From: JANXQG01 sp963709175
GTDB taxonomy: Bacteria; Planctomycetota; Planctomycetia; Pirellulales; Thermoguttaceae
Reading direction: 5' to 3'
Assembly: GCA_963709175.1 (NCBI GenBank)
Contig: CAVPVK010000007.1
Location: 1,488,001 to 1,552,000, forward strand
Length of the DNA stretch: 64,000 nt
The notes under the pieces were generated by a model. It made no database searches. It was not told where the DNA came from and saw nothing but the letters and a program-made list of their open reading frames with translations. The stretch's first letter is position 1. Each line of letters begins with the position of its first letter. Shown here piece after piece: positions 57,420-64,000 of this stretch. The translations under genes and the position numbers were made by a program.

Positions 57420-58330
57420 ATGATCTCACCGCAGCAGGCTTCGAATCTCTATACCCTCGCCTATGAAATACTCGGGCTGATCGCCTGGATAGCGATCGTC
57501 GCGGCCGTCTTTTTCGTTATTTGGGCAATCGTCGCTAAGAACAAGGATCAGCGTCGGCGGCTATTGCGAAGAGCCGGAATCTCCTTACTGGCACTGCTGC
57601 TGTTGGTCGGCTCGCATTGTTCTTCGCTTTTCGTGTTTATGATGGGTCCGCCGACTTTCGTAGGGGTCGCCGTGTTCGCTGTCGTCGTCGCATTCATGGT
57701 CATCGGGCTTTCCGTTTCAGTCTTCGGCCTTGGATACGCGATTCTGTGGAAGACCGAACAACCATGTAGAAAGATCGCCATAGAATCGCTGATCGGACTC
57801 GTATTGTTTGGGGCGGCCTTCGTTCCGCCATCGATGCACATGCTGCTTCGGTACGCGAATCAACCCGACTATGCGAATCATCCCGGGAAACTTACGCAAC
57901 TTGGCAAACCTGCTCCGGACTTCGCGATTACCGGCACAGACGGAACGCCGTTTCGATCCGCCGATTGCCGCGGGAAAGTGGTGCTTCTGAATTTCTTTGC
58001 AACGTGGTGCGGCCCTTGCCAAATGGAATTGCCTCATCTGCAAGCCATTTGGAAAGAGTTTGAAGACAACGGCCAGTTTTGCATGCTGGTGATTGGCGCG
58101 AGGAATCCGACGAGACTGTCAAAGTGTTCAAGGCGGCACATTCCTTCACGTTTCCAATGGCCTCCGACCCGAAAGGGTTGATCTATGCCGAGTTTGCCTC
58201 CCAGTACATTCCCCGCACCTACCTCATCTCGCGGGACGGGACGATCATTTTCCAAACGACCGGCTTCTATGAGGAGGAAATCTCCAAGCTCGAAGCCTTG
58301 TTGCACAAAGAACTTGCGAGGAAGGGCTGA
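57420..58330 (+). pseudogene. TlpA-like thiol-disulfide protein with multi-pass N terminus, frameshifted
   Basis: About 300 residues over two frames. Four hydrophobic segments lead (LIAWIAIVAAVFFVIWAIVA, ISLLALLLLVGSHCSSLFVF, GVAVFAVVVAFMVIGLSVSV, IGLVLFGAAFVPPSMHML). A thioredoxin-fold domain follows: KPAPDFAITGTDGTPFRSAD, CRGKVVLLNFFATWCGPCQMELPHLQ with catalytic CGPC, then, after a shift near 58105, EESDETVKVFKAAHSFTFPM, DPKGLIYAEFASQYIPRTYLI (cis-Pro region), and a short tail. The fold reduces disulfides in the envelope. Unusual in having four TM helices in place of one. GGAGG upstream of ATG 57420. Confidence 0.82.
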
Positions 58331-58362
58331 GAGTGTCGAACGCTCGTGGAGGGACTGGTAGC

Positions 58363-59328
58363 ATGGACGTTCCGACCCAAACCCGCTGGTTTCACCTCAC
58401 GCCCGACCGCTTCGTGATCGGGCTTCTCGCGGTCGAGGGTCTGCTGTGGCTGTCGGATAGGTTCGGCTGGCTGGGGTGGCACAAGGGCTACGCGGTGTTG
58501 ACCGCAGTAGCTGTGGTAGGCGTGGCGATGGTCTTGGTGATTCTGTGGTTCGGCGTGGCGGTAATCTTTCGGCGACGATTTCAGTTCAGTATCAGGGCGT
58601 TGCTGGTCTTGGTCGTTTTGGTGGCGGTGCCGTGCAGTTGGATGACGGTAGAGTTGAAAAACGCGGACAGGCAGCAGGCCGCCAAGACAGCGTTTCAGCG
58701 ATTCCCCGGCTATGTTGAGTATGGTTACGAACGGACGGGGCAACGACCGGCATCGCTGGCTCCCGCCTGGCTATTCCGTCTACTGGGTTGCGATTTCTTC
58801 GCATCCATCGAACGCGTTTGTCTGGCATGTGATAAGCGTTTTACCGATGCCGAGTTGGAGCATCTTGAATCGTTGCCAAGGCTCAAGCTGTTGCGTTTGG
58901 GTGGTGCAAACATTACGGACGATGGGCTGATACATGTTGCCGTATTGACCGACCTCGAAGAGCTGAGCCTTCATCGCACCCACGTTGGCGATGCCGGCTT
59001 AGAACACGTGCAGGGATTGACGCAACTCCGCCGCTTGAATCTCTACGCCACCAACATCAGCGACAGCGGACTGAAATATCTCAAGCGATTGGGGCGACTC
59101 GAAGACCTATGTCTTTCCAAGACGAAGGTTACGGACTTGCAGCACCTGAAGCAATTGACTCAAGTCCAGTACCTGAACCTCGACAACACACAGGTCACGG
59201 ACGCCGGTCTGGAACCCATCGAAGGCTTTGCCAAACTCGAAAGGCTTGATCTGTGCGTAACCAAGGTCACCGATGCGCGCGTAGCAAGGCTCCAGAAGGC
59301 GTTGCCTAATTGCAAAATCACCCACTGA
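58363..59328 (+). CDS. Three-TM leucine-rich-repeat protein, paralogue 3
   Basis: A 321-residue member of the LRR-TM family: RWFHLTPDRF, TM1 (VIGLLAVEGLLWLSDRFGWL), TM2 (AVAVVGVAMVLVILWFGVAV), FRRRFQFS, TM3 (ALLVLVVLVAVPCSWMTVEL), then about six LRRs (FTDAELEHLESLPRLKLLRL, VGDAGLEHVQGLTQLRRLNL, ISDSGLKYLKRLGRLEDLCL) and the shared ending RLQKALPNCKITH. GGAGGGA precedes ATG 58363. The longest of the three paralogues; it is followed by a palindromic repeat. Confidence 0.8.
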   Translation: MDVPTQTRWFHLTPDRFVIGLLAVEGLLWLSDRFGWLGWHKGYAVLTAVAVVGVAMVLVILWFGVAVIFRRRFQFSIRALLVLVVLVAVPCSWMTVELKNADRQQAAKTAFQRFPGYVEYGYERTGQRPASLAPAWLFRLLGCDFFASIERVCLACDKRFTDAELEHLESLPRLKLLRLGGANITDDGLIHVAVLTDLEELSLHRTHVGDAGLEHVQGLTQLRRLNLYATNISDSGLKYLKRLGRLEDLCLSKTKVTDLQHLKQLTQVQYLNLDNTQVTDAGLEPIEGFAKLERLDLCVTKVTDARVARLQKALPNCKITH

Positions 59329-59364
59329 TTGTGCCATGCCCACCACCGATCCCAAAGGGGATTC

Positions 59365-59421
59365 CAGGCTTACGCTGTCTGTGTACTTTGCAAAGCAAAG
59401 TACACAGACAGCGTAAGCCTG
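59365..59421. repeat. Dispersed palindromic repeat, copy B (perfect)
   Basis: Arms 59365-59391 and 59395-59421 are perfectly complementary over 27 bp around an AAA loop. Sequence CAGGCTTACGCTGTCTGTGT and its partner. It is the best-preserved copy of the family also found at 48310, 61677 and 62780. Confidence 0.92.
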
Positions 59422-59445
59422 ACCCTGGCCCGCCGGGATGCAAAA

Positions 59446-60114
59446 CTACTCGGCATTCTCGATGTTCTGGATTGCCTGGCGGATATGCCCTCTGACTTCC
59501 TCCGTGCATTTGTCCTCTGGCGAGTACCATGAATACGTGCGCGTAACCGCTTGGGAGAGCGCTGGCAAGGCAGATCGAGCCTTTCTTCCCAATTTGCCGA
59601 GCGCCTCTGCCACAACGGATGGATCGGAATTGTCCGCATCCTCAACGGCATCCACCATCAACGGCACAAAGAAGTCAATGTTGTCCCGCCATCCAACGTC
59701 AATAACATACTGGGCGTATCGCTCGACCTCGGAGTGCGGCGGACAGCCGATGAGTAACCCTAGGGCTGTGCGTTCAACTATATCGATCCAAAGCTCAAGG
59801 CGACTTGTGTCTGCCGGTGTGATCAACTTGTTGCGCTGCAACATGCCGTCTGGACTGACTCCCCAAGAGCGGGCAAGGGAGCACATCGACCACAGTGACT
59901 CGACCAGATCACGATCCACTTGGGGAGAGCGGTATATCTCGTCGCCCGCGGTAAGAAGCGATTCCATCACCAAATGAAAGTTGTTTTCGATCAACCCCTT
60001 GAATGGCCGAAGACTCCCCAGGAAGCCGTCATCGAGAGCCACTGGCTCCCCCGAGGCGTCGTACGTCCCCGAGCCATGCATCAGCAGCACATTTTTTGCT
60101 TCGCCATAATTCAT
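59446..60114 (-). CDS. Unknown 222-residue protein, helical C terminus
   Basis: No signal peptide or membrane helix. Residues about 10-60: NVLLMHGSGTYDASGEPVALDDGFLGSLRPFKGLIENNFH. The C-terminal half is helical and HEAT-like (SDPSVVAEALGKLGRKARSALPALSQAVTR). Function unknown; looks like a genuine gene by its codon use. ATG 60114 preferred over a longer frame to 60204. Situated between a palindromic repeat and a WD40 protein. Confidence 0.55.
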   Translation of the reverse strand: MNYGEAKNVLLMHGSGTYDASGEPVALDDGFLGSLRPFKGLIENNFHLVMESLLTAGDEIYRSPQVDRDLVESLWSMCSLARSWGVSPDGMLQRNKLITPADTSRLELWIDIVERTALGLLIGCPPHSEVERYAQYVIDVGWRDNIDFFVPLMVDAVEDADNSDPSVVAEALGKLGRKARSALPALSQAVTRTYSWYSPEDKCTEEVRGHIRQAIQNIENAE

Positions 60115-60572
60115 GCTGAAACGCCATTCTTTGGGATTGTGATCCTGCGATAGGCAACCAGTTTCCATCACTACGATTCTAATAGCTGGTTGCCCGTATG
60201 TCACGCCTTATGCGCCTCGTCGGTTCTCCCTGAGTCTGGGCTTGCGCTTTCCTGACCCTGGCCTGCGCTCAGCGTAAGCCTGACCCTGGCCTGTGGCCTG
60301 CGCTTGGCCTCCGCTCACTGACCGCCGCAGGTTAGCGGGCTGGCGTCGTTCCGAAACGATTGAGTTAACGGGACGCCGGTTCAGCGCTAACTCACGCCGT
60401 TTACTTGCCATCCATTGTCTGGTGATGCGTGCCTTCTTACAATTCCAGAAGCGGAAATGACGCTCCAGGACAATCGGGTTGGCAGCACAGGGGTTCGTCT
60501 TCCTCGTAATCGCCGATAATCCCACGCTCCAAGCACCCTGGGGCGGGCGGCATACCAATTCGGAGGATGATC

Positions 60573-61598
60573 ATGTCGGCAAATAGAGTGTTATGCGCGG
60601 CTGTCGTTTCACTTTTGGCAGCGACAGCCAGTGCCGTCGAACTCAAGGCAGTCGCGGTATCGCCGGACAAGGCAACCATCGCTGCTGGTGGGTCGGACGG
60701 CCTAGTGCGCGTCTGGGACGCTAAGACCGGAAAGAAGACCCACACCTTCGTGGCCAAAGCAGCAGTTCATGGCCTCGGGTTCGTGCGGGACGCCAAGACC
60801 GTCGTCGTTGGTACTGACGGGGCGGGCGTTGAGGTGTGGACGACTGGCGATGCCGGGTACGTGCGGACGAAGGAATTCGGCAATGCGGAGATGTTTTACG
60901 GTCTGGCTGTCTCCCCGGACGGAAGCGAGTTGGCCATCTCCGCGAACACTGGCTGGGGGTACTTCTACAACACTGGTTCGTGGGAGCAGAACGGTGTGCT
61001 GTTTGAGTCCAGCAATTTCATCAGCGGACTGGCGTTCGCGCCGGACGGAAAGTCGCTCGCAACGGCAGGGAATTCGTTCAGCCTCTGGAACTTGGGAGCG
61101 GGGTCGAAGCTTCTCAAGCCGCGCGGTAACCGGATCTTTGACGAGATTAAGTCAACGTCCATAGCAGCGTCACGCTGGAATCACGGAGCGGGACGTGATA
61201 GCTTCGACGATCCTTACGGCACGGACGCAGCGTTCTCGCCCAATGGCAAGTGGCTGGTCTGCACGACCGGGGTGGGCCGGCTGTATAGCGGGGGCAAGCG
61301 AGTTCGAATGTGGGAGGCGGATAGTGGCAAGCAGGTATGGCAGGGCCTTGCTACCGGCATGCTGTGTGTTGCCTTCACCGCCGACGGTAAGTCGGTCGTT
61401 ACCGGGTCCGACAACGGACAGCTCAGCGTCTGGAATCCGTCATCCGGAAGGCTTGCCAAGGATTGGCGAGGGCATGGCAAAGCGGTGCGGCAAATCGCTC
61501 CGCTCAAGGACGCGACCTTTATATCTGCCGGGGAGGACGGAGCGGTCGTCCTATGGGACACCGCCGGCAAGGAGTTGATGCGACTTCGGACTGACTGA
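60573..61598 (+). CDS. Exported WD40-repeat protein
   Basis: A 341-residue beta-propeller with a signal peptide (RVLCAAVVSLLAATASAVEL). WD-like repeats: VAVSPDKATIAAGGSDGLVRVWDA, LGFVRDAKTVVVGTDGAGVEVW, LAVSPDGSELAISANTGW, LAFAPDGKSLATAGNSFSLW, AAFSPNGKWLVCTTG, VAFTADGKSVVTGSDNGQLSVW and LKDATFISAGEDGAVVLWD. Such exported propellers are typical of planctomycetes and serve as binding platforms. GGAGG (60562-60566) is 6 nt before ATG 60573, so that start is preferred over ATG 60567. Confidence 0.85.
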   Translation: MSANRVLCAAVVSLLAATASAVELKAVAVSPDKATIAAGGSDGLVRVWDAKTGKKTHTFVAKAAVHGLGFVRDAKTVVVGTDGAGVEVWTTGDAGYVRTKEFGNAEMFYGLAVSPDGSELAISANTGWGYFYNTGSWEQNGVLFESSNFISGLAFAPDGKSLATAGNSFSLWNLGAGSKLLKPRGNRIFDEIKSTSIAASRWNHGAGRDSFDDPYGTDAAFSPNGKWLVCTTGVGRLYSGGKRVRMWEADSGKQVWQGLATGMLCVAFTADGKSVVTGSDNGQLSVWNPSSGRLAKDWRGHGKAVRQIAPLKDATFISAGEDGAVVLWDTAGKELMRLRTD

Positions 61599-61676
61599 TC
61601 GCGGTTCCTTCCGGCGTAGCCCATCCGCACGTTGGAGAAGTCATTGGGAGACATCGGGGTCGAGACATCGGGGTCG

Positions 61677-61713
61677 AGCTTACGCTTTGCACTTTGCCCC
61701 GCAAAGTACAAAG
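61677..61713. repeat. Dispersed palindromic repeat, copy D (left flank of IS701-like element)
   Basis: Left arm CTTTGCACTTTGC and right arm GCAAAGTACAAAG pair with one mismatch around CCC, preceded by AGCTTACG. It is joined directly to the left terminal repeat of the transposon. Left of it, a 15-bp unit (ACATCGGGGTCGAG-type) is repeated twice in tandem (61650-61679). Confidence 0.75.
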
Positions 61714-62780
61714 TTCTACAGCAAGACTTTCTTGGTTGCTAGCAGTGATGCGGGCGATTGGGAAAATCCGCCAACTGCCAAGTCGGCGTGTTCTTGACCG
61801 GCGTAACGCCTGGCGGCACGGCCTTTCTGGATGCGCAATTGTTTCTCACCAAGGAGCGCGCCGCGGACAAGGCGCATCGCAAGAAGACCCGCGTTCCCAA
61901 GAACGTGAAGTTCCAGACCAAGCCGGAGATTGCGGTGGAGTTGTTGCGGCGGACTCTCGCCGCGGGCAAGGTGCGTTTCGATTGGATCACCGCCGACGAG
62001 CTGTACGGCAGCAGCGGGGACTTCCTCGACGCCTTGGAGGAAATGGACTTGCGGTACGTGGTGGAAACCAGGAAGAACACGATTGTGTTCACCGCCGATC
62101 CGGCGACCTTGCCCGGCGCCTTCCCCGGCCCCAAGGCACGGAAGAGGTACGGTTGCTACCGCTATCCGCAAGCCCAGTCGGTGGAGAAGGTGGCGGCGAG
62201 CTTGCCGCCCGAGGCCTGGCAACCATTGGTCTTGCGCGAGGGCGCCAAAGGGCCCTTGGTGCACGAGTTTGCCGCGGTGCGGGTATGGGCGATGCGGCAT
62301 TACAAGCCCGGCCCGCCGATCTGGCTGTTGCTGCGCCGCACGACGGAGCACACGGACCTGAAATACTACGCGTCCAACGCCGGCGAAGAGACGCGCTGGC
62401 AAGACATGGCAATCGCGGGCGGATTGCGATGGCGGGTGGAGGAAACTTTGGAGGACGGGAAGATGCACATGGGAATGGCCGACTACGAAGCCCGCGCTTG
62501 GAGCAGTTGGCACCATCACATAGCGATGGTAGCCCTGGCGCACTTGTACGTCACGCTTACCAATCGGGAAGTAAAGCACAAGGTACCTGGCTTGACTTTA
62601 GATCTAGCCGTACGCATTCTGCGTTCTGCGTTCGCGCGTTCCAGTTCCACACTCAGCGAAGACGAAGCGATAGACCTCGTCGATTATTATCTCGAGCGAA
62701 ACGACGTCGCCCATGAATCGCATCGCAAGTCATGGCTGGCAAAGCACAAACAACTCGCCAAGAAACTCTTGCTGTAGAAC
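61713..62780 (+). mobile_element. Internally deleted IS701-like insertion sequence
   Basis: Terminal inverted repeats of 23 bp (61713-61735 and 62758-62780) match at 22 positions. Including the palindromic cores outside them, similarity extends over nearly 60 bp. The coding part starts abruptly 23 bp after the left repeat and lacks the N-terminal third. Confidence 0.8.
61758..62777 (+). pseudogene. IS701-family transposase, N-terminally truncated
   Basis: About 339 codons of an IS701-type DDE transposase whose full length is about 420-450. It begins at GKSANCQVGVFLTGVTPGGTAF, just after where the first catalytic Asp would be, so that residue is missing. The second Asp is in FDWITADELYGSSG and the Glu in GLRWRVEETLEDGKMHMG. 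No normal start codon or ribosome site is present. Its last codons form the right terminal repeat. Not functional on its own, but mobilisable in trans if a full copy exists. Confidence 0.85.
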
Positions 62781-62819
62781 TGTGTACTTTGCGAAGCAAA
62801 GTACACAGCGTACGCCTGA
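62780..62819. repeat. Dispersed palindromic repeat, copy C (right flank of IS701-like element)
   Basis: CTGTGTACTTTGC (62780-62792), GAA loop, GCAAAGTACACAG (62796-62808), then CGTACGCCTGA. Perfect 13-bp core plus one outer arm. Confidence 0.85.
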
Positions 62820-63608
62820 CCCTGCCCCCCCCGCCTTGCCCGCGGCCCGTATTCAATCACGCCCGCGAACGGCCGCCAGAAATCTGCCTCTATCGCCACG
62901 ACTTCAATCGTCAGGTCAGGTCGCCCCCGGAAGCCCACGGTTTTGGGGGCCAATGAAACCCTGCCTGGACAGGGCACTCGGTTTGGCCAGGATTTTCGCC
63001 CCAGCTTCCTCGCGCGAGTGCCCTACGACTGGCTGCAAGCAGCGCTATCAACCGGCCTGCATTTTGCCGTACGCGGTATGCACGTGAAGCCTGGCTTCGG
63101 CGCAGCCGTTGCCAGCGCGCTGAAGGTCCCGGCCGCGGAAATCTCGATCATATTCGCATAGCTCCCCTTGAATAAACAAAGCTCCGTTCCGTGGTGTTGA
63201 CATTTAGTTTTGGACGATTACCATTGATGGGTGTCGCACCCGACGAAATGAACGCTCGGCATCGTCCAGGCGTCCTGTTTCCTGTCGGCTGCCACACTAT
63301 CCTTATAGGCCCATAGCAGGCAGCGCCCCGCGGTCCCCACGCGTCGGCTGGCTTGGTACCAGCAGGCGTTTTCGGACTGCACTTCTGACAACTCGGCTCT
63401 GATCGAAGGGCTGCTCCAAGCGGCGCGGTGGAGATTTTCTGACTATACCCAGGGTCTGGCGACCTTTCGGTTGGAACTCGTAGGTGCGCCGTATTTATTT
63501 GTCGTTTGCCAAGCAAGATTGTATTTGTCGGCCTGCCACTGAATGGTTCCGGCAGGCGTGGTTAGACCTCTAGCAAGTAACACTTGGAAGAGAAAAAAGG
63601 ACAACAAC
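62820..63608. other. Intergenic region
   Basis: About 790 bp without a supported gene. A frame near 62943-63161 (VPYDWLQAALSTGLHFAVRG) may be a remnant. AAAGGA precedes the next start. Confidence 0.3.
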
Positions 63609-64000
63609 ATGGGTCGGCTTATGTTACACAACTATTTCGTTTCCGCACTGCTGGTGGCTCTGGCCGCGGCATCGAGCGTCAACGGCCAGGTATTTACTTA
63701 CAGCGGCAGCGTCCAAAGCTACACCATTCCTGCAACCGGGATCTACGCCATCAGTGTGTCGGGTGCGCAAGGGGGCCAAGGGGAAGAGGCCAATGGCGGC
63801 TTGGGGGCCGCCGTTTCCGGAGACGTCTCACTGGTCCAGGGTACCGTGCTGGACGTCGTGGTGGGCGGCTTGGGCGTCAGCGGCGGTACTTATGACTACT
63901 ACGGCGCTGGCGGTGGAGGTGGAAGCTTCGTATACGCGGCTGGCGCGTCGCAACCACTGGCCGTCGCAGGCGGCGGGGGTGGCGGCAGTTTCCTCGGGAC
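63609..64000 (+). CDS. Glycine-rich exported protein, N-terminal part, cut by window edge
   Basis: ATG 63609 with AAAGGA upstream starts a signal peptide (FVSALLVALAAASSVNGQ). The mature part opens FTYSGSVQSYTIPATGIYAI and SVSGAQGGQGEEANGGLGA, then GGGGGSFV and AVAGGGGGGS blocks. This alternation of short beta strands with GGxGG blocks matches the Gly_rich domain of secreted bacterial proteins, related to the glycine-rich domain of animal ALK receptors. The frame is open to the end of the window. Confidence 0.75.
   Translation, partial: MGRLMLHNYFVSALLVALAAASSVNGQVFTYSGSVQSYTIPATGIYAISVSGAQGGQGEEANGGLGAAVSGDVSLVQGTVLDVVVGGLGVSGGTYDYYGAGGGGGSFVYAAGASQPLAVAGGGGGGSFLG

Noticed and set aside
1..64000. 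CRISPR arrays, integrases, prophage genes and rRNA operons
   Set aside because: No regularly spaced repeats of CRISPR size, no recognisable phage or integrase proteins, and no rRNA sequence were found on either strand.

Overview
The window looks like a chromosomal segment from a planctomycete, probably of the Pirellulales/Gemmatales type. The pointers are a menaquinone (futalosine-pathway) mqnD gene, a BBP7-like outer-membrane barrel protein, OprP-type porins, a DPP IV-type peptidase, a Ser/Thr protein kinase with a C-terminal membrane anchor, a fused MFS/spermidine-synthase-like protein, DUF4139 and TlpA proteins, and several LTDAGL-type leucine-rich-repeat proteins. DNA is GC-rich, genes are mostly monocistronic or in short operons, and intergenic regions are long. 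Taxonomy is inferred from gene content; there is no rRNA in the window.

Layout. 0-8 kb: the end of a DPP IV peptidase gene, glutamate decarboxylase, mqnD, an outer-membrane barrel protein, a GNAT acetyltransferase and an M16 peptidase pair (one without, one with the HXXEH zinc site). 8-20 kb: two tandem RND efflux transporter/adaptor pairs on the minus strand and a divergent TolC-like outer-membrane gene, which together could form complete tripartite pumps. 20-31 kb: a signalling and envelope block with a single-domain response regulator, a CsrA protein carrying a BON-like C-terminal domain, a histidine kinase, an NtrC-type sigma-54 activator, two OprP-like porins, a 40-cysteine secreted protein and a PRC-barrel protein preceded by five exactly 11-bp-phased repeats. 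31-44 kb: the MFS/spermidine-synthase-like fusion, rnpB (RNase P RNA) whose 3' end overlaps a convergent gene, a Tat-exported TIM-barrel protein, a Ser/Thr kinase, an esterase/RhaM pair, a ROK sugar kinase and a full-length ovoA.

44-64 kb is accessory. It holds two different IS110-family elements with possible guide-RNA ends, an internally deleted IS701-like element set in a dispersed palindromic repeat, gene remnants, and a cluster of leucine-rich-repeat membrane proteins mixed with DUF4139, TlpA, WD40 and unknown genes. The window ends inside a glycine-rich exported protein.

Ten otherwise conserved genes are each broken by a single frameshift (DPP IV, mqnD, M16, RND-2, tolC-like, ntrC-like, second porin, PRC-barrel, an unknown membrane protein, tlpA-like). 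Because several are housekeeping genes, I suspect residual indel errors in the assembly, but the sequence alone cannot separate this from real decay. They are annotated as single genes spanning both frames.
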